Positions 33,973 through 44,218 of a stretch of DNA of 64,000 bases are shown here, in pieces (the first letter of the stretch is position 1; the number at the start of each line of letters is the position of its first letter). Made by a program: the position numbers and the translations under genes. The notes beneath the pieces were generated by a model, which searched no databases, had not been told where the DNA came from, and saw only the letters and a list, made by a program, of their open reading frames with translations. This stretch comes from Mycolicibacterium chitae (GTDB taxonomy: Bacteria > Actinomycetota > Actinomycetes > Mycobacteriales > Mycobacteriaceae), in contig NZ_LR134355.1 in assembly GCF_900637205.1 (NCBI RefSeq), positions 558,001-622,000 of the forward strand, given 5' to 3'.

Positions 33973-34810
33973 AACCCTCGAGAAGCCGGTCGATACGGTA
34001 GCGCAGTCCAAACCTGCTGAAACAACCGGCATTTCACTCAAGACCCGCAATACGCTGTACACCTGGTTGCTGCGCTACGGCGCCATCGCGCTCGTACTGG
34101 TCTTGTGGGAGTTGGCCTCGGGCCGGCTGATGGAATCCTATTTGATCAGCAGTCCCGGCGAGGTGGCGCGAGCTTTCGTCACGGGCCTGACCGACGGCGA
34201 CTTGCTCCACAACACCATGGTGACGCTCGGCGAGATCGCCGTCGGTTATCCCATCGGAGCAATCGTCGGTATCGCGACCGGATTCCTGCTGGGTTCGTCG
34301 CCCTTGTTGGCGCGCGCATTTCAACCGATCGTGACCGCTCTGTTCGGGATCCCGATCATCGCGTTGGCGCCCTTGATCGTGGTGTGGTTGGGCATCGGCT
34401 ATGCCTCGAAGGTCGGCATCGTGGCCCTGTTGGTCTTCTTCCTCACGTTCTTCAACACCTACTCGGGCCTGAAGAACATGGACCGTCAGTTCATCGATCT
34501 GGCCCGTCTGATGGGGGCCGATCGACGGACGGTGATCCTCAAGGTGGTGCTGCCCACGGTCACCCCGGCAATCTTCGCCGGCTTGTCCATCGCGTTGCCG
34601 CAGTCGGTGATTGCGGCAACGGTGGGCGAGTTCATCGCCGCCTCGGAAGGTCTCGGCTACATGATCCGGCGGGCAGCCGGAGTGTTCGACACCCCAACAC
34701 TGATAGTCGGGGCCCTGGTCCTGATGCTCCTGGTCCTCGCCGCCAACTCCGTCCTCGCCGTCATCGAGCGTCGGGTGTTGGTGTGGCGTCCACAAAAGGA
34801 AGGCAACTGA
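33965..34810 (+). CDS. ABC transporter permease, NitT/TauT (SsuC/TauC) type
   Basis: BPD-type permease of 281 aa with about six membrane segments after a 30-residue hydrophilic N-terminus. The ATPase-coupling EAA loop is visible (LMGADRRTVILKVVLPTVTPAIFAGL). It overlaps the ATPase gene by 8 nt and is one base from the substrate-binding protein gene. It forms the membrane pore, presumably as a homodimer. Confidence 0.92.
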   Translation: MSKTLEKPVDTVAQSKPAETTGISLKTRNTLYTWLLRYGAIALVLVLWELASGRLMESYLISSPGEVARAFVTGLTDGDLLHNTMVTLGEIAVGYPIGAIVGIATGFLLGSSPLLARAFQPIVTALFGIPIIALAPLIVVWLGIGYASKVGIVALLVFFLTFFNTYSGLKNMDRQFIDLARLMGADRRTVILKVVLPTVTPAIFAGLSIALPQSVIAATVGEFIAASEGLGYMIRRAAGVFDTPTLIVGALVLMLLVLAANSVLAVIERRVLVWRPQKEGN

Positions 34811-34811
34811 G

Positions 34812-35861
34812 ATGTCGTTCGTTGACAAGGCGCGTCGTCGCGCCGGATTGACAGCCGCGGTGGCGGCAATGGGGCTGGTTCTCAGCGCATGCGGGGGAGT
34901 GACGGATTCGGCCGATCCAACGGTCGACAACCCGGTGGCGGTGTCGTTCGTCGAGGGACTGGACGTCTTCCCCTATGAAGTGGTGACCGTGGCCACCGAA
35001 GAGGGCTACTTCGCCGAGGAAGGCATCGAGCCGACCGTCATCCACACCGAGAACGAGATGCAGGCACTCGCGTCCAATAGTGCAGAGTTCGCGATCGGGG
35101 GCACCCTCGCTGTGCTTCAAGCCGTCGACAGCGGCATCGACGTGATCACGATCTTCGCCACCATGGAGGGTCTGGGCATGAACGCCGCGTTCTCCAATCG
35201 CATCGTGGAGGAGTTCGGCCTCACCCCGGAGACACCGCTCGATGAGCGGATGGAGGCGCTGCGGGGGCAGACGATCGGCCTGACCGCTCCGCTGGGCGAT
35301 GACGAGGTGTTCTTCCGGTACTTCCTCAGTGAGGCGGGGCTGGACTCGGATGAGGACGTGACGTTCGCCTACATCGGTGGTACGCCGGACCGGATCACCG
35401 CGATGCAGGCCGGCGAGATCGCGGCCTACATGTCATCGATCCCTGCGGCCGAGTTGGCGCAGGACCGCGGTGTGGGCCAGCGGATGCTGACGCCGATCGC
35501 GGAGGAGATCGAGGCCCTGGACGGAATACCGTATTCCGGCGTGCACGTGACCAGGGAGTACGCCGAACGCAATCCCAAGGTCGTCGAGGCGGTGGGGCGG
35601 GCACTTTCGAAGGCGGCCAACTTCATGCGGGACAACCACGAAGAGACCATCACCATCGTCGGCGAGGCGTACCCGGAGTTGAGCCCCGAGGTGGTTCGGG
35701 CCGGAATGGAATCGATCTTCCCGGCCATTCCGGAGAGCGGCCGGATGACTCAGAAGGGTTGGGACAACCTGCGGGCCGCCGGTGCGGCGGCCGGGGTGGT
35801 GGCTGCTGACCGCGATGTCAGCGAGGGCGTGGCCTGGACCAATCAGTATCTGGCGCAGTAA
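34812..35861 (+). CDS. ABC substrate-binding lipoprotein, NitT/TauT (NMT1/THI5-like) type
   Basis: A 349-aa lipoprotein with a signal peptide ending in lipobox L-S-A-C (Cys at about residue 27) and a two-lobed binding domain of the SsuA/NMT1 kind (EGYFAEEGIEPTVI; a segment on NSAEFAIGGTLAVLQAV; AYIGGTPDRITAMQAGEIAAYM). It captures the substrate outside the membrane. Such proteins bind sulfonates, nitrate, pyrimidine precursors or aromatic acids; the ligand here is unknown but probably feeds the ring-cleavage enzymes upstream. Good ribosome-binding site AAGGAAGG. Confidence 0.9.
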   Translation: MSFVDKARRRAGLTAAVAAMGLVLSACGGVTDSADPTVDNPVAVSFVEGLDVFPYEVVTVATEEGYFAEEGIEPTVIHTENEMQALASNSAEFAIGGTLAVLQAVDSGIDVITIFATMEGLGMNAAFSNRIVEEFGLTPETPLDERMEALRGQTIGLTAPLGDDEVFFRYFLSEAGLDSDEDVTFAYIGGTPDRITAMQAGEIAAYMSSIPAAELAQDRGVGQRMLTPIAEEIEALDGIPYSGVHVTREYAERNPKVVEAVGRALSKAANFMRDNHEETITIVGEAYPELSPEVVRAGMESIFPAIPESGRMTQKGWDNLRAAGAAAGVVAADRDVSEGVAWTNQYLAQ

Positions 35862-35870
35862 TCCACGGTT

Positions 35871-35902
35871 CGCGTGGTCCGGGCACCGACCCGGGCCACG
35901 CG
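35871..35902 (+). terminator. Strong hairpin terminator at end of catabolic operon
   Basis: CGCGTGGTCCGGG and CCCGGGCCACGCG pair over 13 bp with one non-Watson-Crick position and a 6-nt loop, ten bases after the stop of the binding-protein gene and before the GntR gene. There is no T-run, as usual in mycobacteria. Confidence 0.7.
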
Positions 35903-35924
35903 ACATTACTTCCAGGGGTCAACA

Positions 35925-36650
35925 ATGACGTCGACGGCGAAGCCTGCGGCCTTCTCGATCCAGCAGCAGGACCCCCTGTCACTGCCGGATATCCCGGGTG
36001 GGGCCGGCACCATCGCTGACCGGCTGTACACCATTTTGGAAGAGGCGATCATCGATCGTCGTCTTGCGCCGGGCACCCACCTCAAGGCCGAAACGCTGTG
36101 CCGCCGGTATGGCGTCAGCATGATTCCGGTCCGCGAAGCCATCCGCACCTTGCAGGCCAACGGCTGGGCGGTGGCCAAGCCGCACCACGGGTCCTATGTG
36201 GTGCGAGGTACCGTCGACGAACTCGGTGACCTTTACGAAGCGCGCACGGTATTGGAGACCGCGGCCAGCAGGCTCGCCGCCCAGCGCCGCAGTGCTGACG
36301 ATCTCAGCAAGCTCGAGGCCGCGGTCGAGCAGGGGAACGAACTGGTGCGGCTGGAAACCCCGTCGAGGTTCGCCAAGCTCAACAGCGAGTTCCACGAGCT
36401 CATCGCCGAAGCCACGCACAACGGCACGCTCATGGACGTGCAGCGGAGGCTGAGCCAGCGATTGCGCTTCTATTCGTCGGTGCTGCCGATGGACCGGGTC
36501 CAGCGATCGGTGGAAGAACATGCGGCGCTCGTCGAGGCGATCAAACGCCAGGATGCCGTGGCCGCCGAGGCGATTGCGTTGGAGCACATCGGAAAGTCCA
36601 AGGCCGAGGTCTCGGTCCAGTTGCCGACGGCCGCCGCCGCCGAGGATTGA
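35925..36650 (+). CDS. GntR-family regulator, FCD subfamily (plus strand)
   Basis: A 241-aa regulator: winged helix-turn-helix (about residues 28-98, LKAETLCRRYGVSMIPVREAIRTLQANGW) and a C-terminal all-helical FCD effector domain (about 105-225) with the Asp/His metal-ligand pattern (FHELIAEATHN; EEHAALVEAI). FCD regulators usually respond to a carboxylic acid, often the substrate or an intermediate of the pathway they control. ATG at 35925 after AGGGGTC. It follows the catabolic operon behind a terminator and is tail to tail with a paralogue seven bases on. Confidence 0.9.
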   Translation: MTSTAKPAAFSIQQQDPLSLPDIPGGAGTIADRLYTILEEAIIDRRLAPGTHLKAETLCRRYGVSMIPVREAIRTLQANGWAVAKPHHGSYVVRGTVDELGDLYEARTVLETAASRLAAQRRSADDLSKLEAAVEQGNELVRLETPSRFAKLNSEFHELIAEATHNGTLMDVQRRLSQRLRFYSSVLPMDRVQRSVEEHAALVEAIKRQDAVAAEAIALEHIGKSKAEVSVQLPTAAAAED

Positions 36651-36657
36651 GCTCCCG

Positions 36658-37365
36658 TCAGCCCTGGATGCCTCGGACCCGGCGTAGCGACAGGTTCAGA
36701 TGTTTGGCCGCCAATGCTCCGGCGGCTGCGGCGTCCTGTTCTCCGATCGCTGCCACGATGGCGGCATGCTCGTGGGTCGACTCGATGATTCGTTGGGTGT
36801 CGAGACTCGAGGTGTACAAGCGAATCCGCTGATTCAGTATTCGTTGGCTCTCTCGCATGACTTGGTTCCCGGCGGCCGCGGCGACGGCGTCGTGGAACCG
36901 GCTGTTGAGTTCGGCAAACCGACCGAACTCATCGGATTCGATCAGCGCAAACCCCTCGTCGCACAGTGCCTCGAGCTCGGCGAGCGCCACGGCGGAACGT
37001 CGTTGCGCAGCCAATCTCGCGGCAGCAACTTCGACGATGCCACGAAACTCGTTGATCTCTTCGAGCTCCTCGGCCCCCAAGGAGCGTACGAAGGCGCCGT
37101 GGTGCGGCCGGATATCCACCCACCCACCGGCTTGCAGAGTGCGCAACGCTTCCCGGACGGGGATGATGCTGATCCCGTAGCGCCGGGTCAGGCCCTCTGC
37201 CTTGAGGTGGGTTCCGGGCGGCAGGGTCCCGTCGAGGATTGCTTCGAGCAGCACCGCCTGCACCTGGTCGGCCATTGTGCCTGGCCGATTCGAGATCGGC
37301 GGCAGCTGGTCGTAGGAAGCAATCTGACCCAGGGGCGGGCCAGAGATGGGTGAGTCGATCGTCAT
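36658..37365 (-). CDS. GntR-family regulator, FCD subfamily (minus strand paralogue)
   Basis: A 235-aa FCD-GntR protein with the same layout as its convergent neighbour: winged helix (about residues 25-95, LKAEGLTRRYGISIIPVREALRTLQAGGW) and FCD domain (about 100-225, FHDAVAAAAGN; STHEHAAIVAAI). Much of the DNA-binding helix is shared (RRYG-S-IPVREA-RTLQA-GW), so the two probably read similar operators. ATG at 37365 after GAGGAAG; a longer form from 37404 is less likely. Confidence 0.88.
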   Translation of the reverse strand: MTIDSPISGPPLGQIASYDQLPPISNRPGTMADQVQAVLLEAILDGTLPPGTHLKAEGLTRRYGISIIPVREALRTLQAGGWVDIRPHHGAFVRSLGAEELEEINEFRGIVEVAAARLAAQRRSAVALAELEALCDEGFALIESDEFGRFAELNSRFHDAVAAAAGNQVMRESQRILNQRIRLYTSSLDTQRIIESTHEHAAIVAAIGEQDAAAAGALAAKHLNLSLRRVRGIQG

Positions 37366-37433
37366 GTGCTTCCTCGGCAAAGTGCGAAACGTCATCCGGA
37401 GCAAGTATGCCTCGCCGATCCGGCACCAAAGAC

Positions 37434-37452
37434 CGCGAAGCGCTATTTCGCG
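37434..37452 (-). terminator. Possible terminator after HIT gene
   Basis: A 6-bp inverted repeat (CGCGAA/TTCGCG) with a 7-nt loop lies 18 nt after the HIT gene stop on the minus strand. Short and without a T-run, hence uncertain. Confidence 0.35.
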
Positions 37453-37470
37453 CGCCGCGGGCGCCGGCGG

Positions 37471-37875
37471 TCAGCCCAACTCGGCCAGCGCCGCCTTGAT
37501 CTTGGCCTGAGCCTCGTCCAGCGATTCCGCGGAGGGATTGCGGTCGACATGGGCGAAGCCGAAATCGGTGAGCTCGCGCGCGGGGAAGACGTGGACGTGC
37601 AGGTGCGGCACCTCGAGGCCGGCGATGATCAGCCCCGCCCGCGGCGCATCGAAGGCCCGCACCACGGCCTGGCCGATGCGCTGGGACACCGCCATGATCC
37701 GGGCGTAGGTATCGGTGTCGATGTCCTGCCATTGGTCGATCTCGGCCCGCGGCACCACCAGGGTGTGGCCCTGGGTCATGGGCTCGATGGTCAGGAAGGC
37801 GACGACGTCGTCGTCCTCGTAGACGAATCGACCCGGCAGTTCGCGGTTGATGATCTTGGTGAAGACAGTGGCCAT
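37471..37875 (-). CDS. HIT family nucleotide-binding hydrolase (Rv0759c position)
   Basis: A 134-aa HIT-domain protein. The signature is HLHVHVF near the C-terminal part, with the upstream [17 protein letters not shown] typical of the Hint branch. These enzymes hydrolyse phosphoramidate or other bonds in nucleotide derivatives. ATG at 37875 chosen because it starts [15 protein letters not shown], the canonical Hint beginning; the longer frame runs through adhB. It marks the return to the block that follows phoR in M. tuberculosis. Confidence 0.9.
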   Translation of the reverse strand: MATVFTKIINRELPGRFVYEDDDVVAFLTIEPMTQGHTLVVPRAEIDQWQDIDTDTYARIMAVSQRIGQAVVRAFDAPRAGLIIAGLEVPHLHVHVFPARELTDFGFAHVDRNPSAESLDEAQAKIKAALAELG

Positions 37876-37918
37876 GGCTCCCCAGCATAGGCCCGCCGCC
37901 GAACCGGTGAGCAGAAGC

Positions 37919-37955
37919 AGAATCGCCCCGTTCCCGCCGGGAATGGGGCGATTCT
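37919..37955 (-). terminator. Strong hairpin terminator after adhB
   Basis: Arms 37919-37935 and 37939-37955 pair over 17 positions with one G-T pair and a 3-nt loop. It begins 15 nt after the adhB stop on the minus strand and separates adhB from the HIT gene. It is one of the most stable-looking hairpins in the window. Confidence 0.75.
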
Positions 37956-37970
37956 TGCGGTGCGCGCGGT

Positions 37971-39101
37971 CTAGCGGTCGGCGTCGGTGTAGCGGATGAC
38001 GCCGCGGATGTTGCGGCCCTCCAGCATGTCCTTGTAGCCGTCGTTGATCTGCTCGAGCTTGTACTGGCGGGTGACCATGTCGTCCAGGTTGAGCCGGCCC
38101 GACTTGTACATCGACAGCAGCAGCGGGATGTCGTGGTGCGGGTTGCCGCCGCCGAAGATGGTGCCCTGCAGGTTCTTCTGCAGCAGGGTCAGCATCGACA
38201 GGTTCAGCGTCACGTTGGTGTCGAGCATGCTGCCGACGGCGGTCACCACGCAGGTGCCGCCCTTCGACGTCAGGTTCAGGTAGCTGTCGATGTCCTGACC
38301 CTTGAGCTCGCCGACGGTGATGATCGTCTTCTTGGCCATCGCCCCGGCGGTGACCTCGGCGATACCCGCCATGGCGCTGTCGACATCCGGATAGGCGTGC
38401 GTGGCACCGAACTTCAGCGCCTGATCGCGCTTCCACTCGACCGGGTCGATCGCGAAGATGTGGCGCGCACCGGCGTTGACGGCACCCTGCAGGGCGCCCA
38501 TGCCGACCCCGCCGACGCCGATGATCGCTACGTCGTCGCCGGGGCGGATGTCGCCGCTGCGCACCGCCGAGCCGTATCCGGTCGTCACGCCGCAACCGAC
38601 GAGGCAGGCGACCTCGAACGGGATGGACGGATCGATCTTCACCACAGAACTCTTGTGCACCACCATGTACGGGCTGAAGGTGCCCAGCAGTGTCATGGGG
38701 AACACCGGGTCGCCCGCGGCGGTGTGGATGCGGTGCGTGCCGTCGGAGACCGCGACGCCGGCGAGCAGGCCCGCGCCCAGATCGCACAGGTTGCGCAGGC
38801 CGGCCTGACACGACGGGCATTCGCCGCAGGACGGGATGAACGACAGCACGACGTGGTCGCCGGGGGCGATGTGCTCGACGCCCGGGCCCACCTCGGTGAC
38901 GACGCCGGCGCCCTCGTGGCCGCCGAGGACGGGGAAGCCGAACATCGGGATGTCCCCGGTCACCAGGTGGTGATCGGAGTGGCACATGCCCGAGGCTTCC
39001 ATCTGGATCTTGACCTCGTCTTTGACGGGGTCGCCGATCTCGATCTCCTCGATTGACCAGGGCTGATTGAACTCCCGGATGATGGCGCCTTTAGTCTTCA
39101 T
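37971..39101 (-). CDS. adhB: Zinc alcohol dehydrogenase, NDMA-dependent type
   Basis: A 376-aa medium-chain zinc alcohol dehydrogenase. Catalytic-zinc ligands are in GMCHSDHH and GGHEGAGVV, the structural-zinc cluster is [15 protein letters not shown], and the Rossmann motif is GVGGVGMG. Length and the cyp51 neighbourhood match Rv0761c (AdhB). This subgroup keeps its nicotinamide cofactor tightly bound and is measured with the artificial acceptor NDMA; in the cell it is thought to depend on mycofactocin. ATG at 39101 just after AGGGAG. Confidence 0.88.
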   Translation of the reverse strand: MKTKGAIIREFNQPWSIEEIEIGDPVKDEVKIQMEASGMCHSDHHLVTGDIPMFGFPVLGGHEGAGVVTEVGPGVEHIAPGDHVVLSFIPSCGECPSCQAGLRNLCDLGAGLLAGVAVSDGTHRIHTAAGDPVFPMTLLGTFSPYMVVHKSSVVKIDPSIPFEVACLVGCGVTTGYGSAVRSGDIRPGDDVAIIGVGGVGMGALQGAVNAGARHIFAIDPVEWKRDQALKFGATHAYPDVDSAMAGIAEVTAGAMAKKTIITVGELKGQDIDSYLNLTSKGGTCVVTAVGSMLDTNVTLNLSMLTLLQKNLQGTIFGGGNPHHDIPLLLSMYKSGRLNLDDMVTRQYKLEQINDGYKDMLEGRNIRGVIRYTDADR

Positions 39102-39220
39102 CGCTCCCTGACCTCGCTTCGATCTCTCATGCTCAGAACTGCCCGGACCCGGATCGGCCGACAGCGGTTTCACGAGTGACCAGGGCCACTCCCGTGGGGC
39201 CAGCATAGCGAGCCAGCCTC

Positions 39221-39238
39221 ACAAAGCAACTGCTTGGT
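39221..39238. promoter_or_regulatory. TetR-type palindrome upstream of adhB
   Basis: ACAAAGCA-AC-TGCTTGGT is an imperfect 18-bp palindrome (one mismatched pair) with the core AAGCA/TGCTT, a shape common for operators of mycobacterial TetR regulators of lipid metabolism. It lies 120 nt before the adhB start and 20 nt past the end of the NTF2-like gene. The cognate regulator is unknown; the motif differs from that of the nearby tetR. Confidence 0.4.
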
Positions 39239-39257
39239 CGGTCGTCCTGGACAGGTG

Positions 39258-39806
39258 TCAGAATAGCTTGGCCGGCGCCTGCCCGAGCGGGTAGTAGCCG
39301 GGCAGTTTCTCGCCGGACAGCGACCGCTCGATGCGCTTCTGCATGGTGGGCGTCAGGTCGCCGGATTCGATCAACTTCATGAACGCCTTCTGCACGTGGC
39401 CGAAGTCGAAGAAGTCGCGCTGCCACTCGATCAGCAGGTCCCCGTCCTTGTCGGTGAGCCGGAACCAGCTGCCGCCGATGCCGTAGATCTCGTCGCGGCT
39501 GCCGTCGCTCTTGTTGGCGATCTGCTTCCAGAACCCGACGATCTCGTTCTGCTTCTCGTCGATCAGCGTCTTCTGGTACTCGTAGACCCAGTTCTCCAGG
39601 CCTTCCATCTCCAAACCCAAGGCGACGTCGCGGATCTCGTCGCGACCCACGCACATGACGTCTTCCTTGGGGCCGATGTTCCAGCCGTAGGTGGCGTCCT
39701 CGGTGAAGAACTCCGCCAACGGTTTCCAGTCGCCGGCCGCCTCGGCGTCCTGGTTGGCCTTCAGCCAGCGCTCGACCCAATCTTCCAGCTGTTCACGTGA
39801 CGCCAT
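39258..39806 (-). CDS. NTF2-like (SnoaL-type) protein, Rv0762c position
   Basis: A 182-aa protein of the NTF2-like fold judged from the start (LEDWVERWLKANQDAEAAGDWKPLAEFFTEDATY) and spaced acidic strands. Members bind small hydrophobic molecules or act as isomerases and dehydratases. ATG at 39806, after AGAAGGAT, gives the length recalled for Rv0762c (181 aa). It follows the ferredoxin gene by two bases, so it is part of the cyp51 operon. Confidence 0.75.
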   Translation of the reverse strand: MASREQLEDWVERWLKANQDAEAAGDWKPLAEFFTEDATYGWNIGPKEDVMCVGRDEIRDVALGLEMEGLENWVYEYQKTLIDEKQNEIVGFWKQIANKSDGSRDEIYGIGGSWFRLTDKDGDLLIEWQRDFFDFGHVQKAFMKLIESGDLTPTMQKRIERSLSGEKLPGYYPLGQAPAKLF

Positions 39807-39808
39807 TG

Positions 39809-41375
<1,567 letters not shown>

Positions 41376-41379
<4 letters not shown>

Positions 41380-42203
41380 TGTCCTGGCATCCCTTCTTCA
41401 CCGAGTGCGAGTTTCTGCCGGTCCTTGACGTCGGCCAGCGGGGCCTCGGGCTGGATCTCCAAATTGGCGATGAAGCCGCCGCGCGGTGTCTCGGCGACGA
41501 AGGTGATGGCGCGGGCCAGGTCGGCCGCGCGTAGGAAGTAGTCGTGCCGGGCCTGGCCCCACTTGGCCCAATCCTCCAGCGCCGGACCGATCTTCTCGGC
41601 CGACAGGCTCCAGCCCATCGAGGTCTTCGTCGGTCCGGGATGCACGATCGAGGCCCGCACCCCGGTGCCCTCCAGTTCCATCTGCAGGTTGGTCACCATG
41701 GCGACCAGAGCGGACTTGGCCGCCCCGTAGGCGCCCATGTGCGGTCGCTGGCGCAACGCGACGTCGGAGCCGACGAAGATCACGTCGCCGCGACGGCGCT
41801 CGACCATCCCGGGCAGCACCGCCGTGGCCAGTCGGTTGGCGCCGATCAGGTGGATCTGGATCTGTTGTTCGAACTCGGTGGTGCTGGTCTCGTGGATCCG
41901 ACCGAAGTCGGTGTCGCCGGCGCCGGCGACGAGGAGTTCGATCTCGCCGAGGGCCTCGGTGGCGCCGTGCACGAAGGACTTCACCGAATCGGCGTCGGTG
42001 ACGTCGAGCGGCAACGCGATGGCCTCGCCGCCGCCCGCTCTGATCTCGTCGACCAGTTCCTGGCACTTTTCCACTCGGCGAGCACCCAACGCGACCGGAA
42101 ACCCGTGCGCGGCAAGCTGGGTCGCGGTGGCAGCGCCGATGCCGGAGGACGCGCCGGCGACCAGGGCGGGTCTGCGGTCGGGGTGGGGTTCGAAACGGGC
42201 CAT
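41376..42203 (-). CDS. SDR family oxidoreductase (Rv0765c position)
   Basis: A 275-aa SDR with cofactor motif AGASSGIG and the Ser-Tyr-Lys set (GSDVALRQ; YGAAKSAL). The C-terminal 50 residues are longer than usual for FabG-like enzymes. It starts right at the cyp123 stop and overlaps the cyp51 start. In this operon it may oxidise the alcohol made by a P450 step; the substrate is unknown. Confidence 0.88.
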
Positions 42204-43415
42204 TTAGCGTGTCTCCACTGTGATCGGAAGGTGGGCGAATCCGCGAACGTTGCTGGAGTGGACGCGGACGGCGTTGGCCTCGTCGACCTCGTAGCCGCGG
42301 ATTCGTCGGAACAATTCGGTCAGCGCCACCCGGGCCTCCATCCGGGCCAGGTGCGCGCCGAGGCAGAAGTGTGCGCCACTCCCGAAACTCAGGAGTTTGG
42401 AGCCGATTTCGCGGCCGATGACGAAGTCGTCGGGGTTCTCGAAGACCCGCTCGTCGCGGTGCGCGGAGCCGGGCAGCAGCAGCACGATCTCGCCGTCTGG
42501 GATCGTGGTGTCATAGATGGTGAACTCGACGGCGACGGTGCGGGCCAGGATCTGGCTCGACGTGTCGTAGCGCAGCGTCTCCTCGACCCACAGCGGGACG
42601 CGTTCCAGGTCCGCGTAGACCGGCGTCAGCTGGTCCGGGTTGCGGTGGCCCCAGAATGCCGCGTTGGCAAGCAGTTTGGTGGTGGTCTCGTTGCCGGCGA
42701 TCACCATCAGGAACATGAAGCCCAGCACCTCGTCGTCGGTGAGCTTGTCCCCGTCGATCTCGGCGCCCAGCAACGCGGAGGTCAGATCCTCGGTCGGCTT
42801 CTTGCGCCGCTGCGCGACCATCTCCTGGTAGTAGACGATCAGGTTGAGCGAGGCCTCGATGGCGGCGGGGGGCACATCGGTGACGCCGTCGTCGCGGTGC
42901 ATCACCGCGTCGGCCCACGCGCGGACCTGATCCCGGTCCGGCTGCGGCACGCCCATCAGTTCGGAGATGACGTCCATCGGCAGCTTGCCGGCGAACTCGG
43001 CGACGTAGTCCACGGTGCCGGAGTCGGCGCGCTCCAGCATGGTCTCCAGGTGTCCGACCGTCAGCTCGGTGACCCGCGGTTCGAGCTCGCGGATTCGCCT
43101 GGGGGTGAACCCCTTCGACACCAGGGTCCGCAGCCGCAGATGGTCGGGGTCGTCCATGGCCAGAAACGACATGGTCTTCGACGCGTGCGGCCCGCGCGAG
43201 GCCGGGTCCAGCGAGACGCCGAACGCATTCGACAGCGCGGTGCTGTTGCGGAAGCCCTGGACCACGTCCTGGTGACGGGACAGCGCCCAGAAGCCGAGTT
43301 CCTCGTTGCGGTACAGCGGTGCCTCGTCCCGCAACCGCTTGTAGTACGGGTACGGATCCTCGTGGAAGTCGTAGTCGTACGGGTCGAGGATCGGCTTGTC
43401 GATCTGGACGGTCAT
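42204..43415 (-). CDS. cyp123: Cytochrome P450 CYP123-like
   Basis: A 403-aa P450. The I-helix is MVIAGNETTTK, the ExxR motif is VEETLRYDT, and the heme loop is FGSGAHFCLGAHLARME, all typical of class I bacterial P450s. Length and place beside cyp51 match CYP123 (Rv0766c). ATG at 43415 overlaps the tetR stop. Substrate unknown; it can draw on the same ferredoxin. Confidence 0.9.
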   Translation of the reverse strand: MTVQIDKPILDPYDYDFHEDPYPYYKRLRDEAPLYRNEELGFWALSRHQDVVQGFRNSTALSNAFGVSLDPASRGPHASKTMSFLAMDDPDHLRLRTLVSKGFTPRRIRELEPRVTELTVGHLETMLERADSGTVDYVAEFAGKLPMDVISELMGVPQPDRDQVRAWADAVMHRDDGVTDVPPAAIEASLNLIVYYQEMVAQRRKKPTEDLTSALLGAEIDGDKLTDDEVLGFMFLMVIAGNETTTKLLANAAFWGHRNPDQLTPVYADLERVPLWVEETLRYDTSSQILARTVAVEFTIYDTTIPDGEIVLLLPGSAHRDERVFENPDDFVIGREIGSKLLSFGSGAHFCLGAHLARMEARVALTELFRRIRGYEVDEANAVRVHSSNVRGFAHLPITVETR

Positions 43416-44014
43416 CGGTCTCCTTGGGCTGGCAGGATCAGGCGCACGACGTAGGTGAGCCGATCGGCGGTCTGCTGGTAGGTGAAGGCCCCGCTGCCGG
43501 CCTGGACGAGCGCCCCGAAGAACGTCATCTGCAGCGCGGAGACCGCGCGCGGGTCGGCGCCCGGCCCCATGGCCGAGACGATCCGGCGGTGGATCTCGGC
43601 GCCGATGCGATCGCGCACGGTCAGCACGGCCGGGTCGCCCCCGGACATCAGGGCCGTGGTGCACGCCGCGGCGACCGCCGGGTCGTCGGCGACCACCAGT
43701 GCCAGGGCGCGCAGGGCCTTGTCGACCCGGGTGAACAGGGTGTCGTTGACGTCGGTGAAGTAGGGCACCTGCTGGACCAGGTCCAGGTAGACCTCGGCGA
43801 TCAGGTGGTTCTTGGAGGAGAAGTAGGTGTAGGCGGTGGCCGGCGCGACCTTGGCGCGCTTGGCGACGGCGCGCACGGTCAGGTCCGCGTACGAGGTCTC
43901 CTGCAGCATCTCCCGGCCCGCGGCGAGGACCTTGCGGAAGGTCTCCTCCTGCCGACGGTTGCGGGTGTTCTCACCCGACCGCGCGGATGCGTCTAACACG
44001 GACTCGCTGGACAC
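43412..44014 (-). CDS. TetR-family repressor of the cyp51/aldA locus (Rv0767c position)
   Basis: A 200-aa TetR regulator with helix-turn-helix at about residues 25-70 (DLTVRAVAKRAKVAPATAYTYFSSKNHLI) and a ligand-binding C-terminal part. The GTG start at 44014 falls inside a palindrome that recurs in front of the divergent aldA, so it probably represses itself and both operons. Inducer unknown, plausibly an intermediate of the P450 pathway. Confidence 0.9.
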   Translation of the reverse strand: MSSESVLDASARSGENTRNRRQEETFRKVLAAGREMLQETSYADLTVRAVAKRAKVAPATAYTYFSSKNHLIAEVYLDLVQQVPYFTDVNDTLFTRVDKALRALALVVADDPAVAAACTTALMSGGDPAVLTVRDRIGAEIHRRIVSAMGPGADPRAVSALQMTFFGALVQAGSGAFTYQQTADRLTYVVRLILPAQGDR

Positions 44015-44021
44015 ATGTCCA
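44008..44021. promoter_or_regulatory. TetR operator overlapping tetR start
   Basis: TGGACA-CA-TGTCCA, a perfect 6-bp inverted repeat with 2-bp spacing, covers the tetR start codon. An almost identical copy lies at 44165-44178. Placement fits autorepression. Confidence 0.65.
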
Positions 44022-44164
44022 AGTTAGATGACGGGGCGGTCGGTGGCAAGGGCCGGATGTTGTTTCCGCTAGTTAGGGCCACCTCAGCTGGGATTCACGG
44101 CGGCCGCAGGATCTGACCCTTGCCTGTTTCGACGTCCGAGGGCTATGTTCGGACGGACAGTCGT

Positions 44165-44178
44165 CGGACACTTGTCCA
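44165..44178. promoter_or_regulatory. TetR operator upstream of aldA
   Basis: CGGACA-CT-TGTCCA repeats the motif found at the tetR start (12 of 14 positions identical, perfect GGACA/TGTCC arms). It lies 41 nt before the aldA ATG, in the 204-nt region between the divergent tetR and aldA. The rest of this region shows no gene. Confidence 0.65.
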
Positions 44179-44218
44179 GATGTGGGCCGGTCCGCGCGGA
44201 AACGATCTCGGAGGTGTG

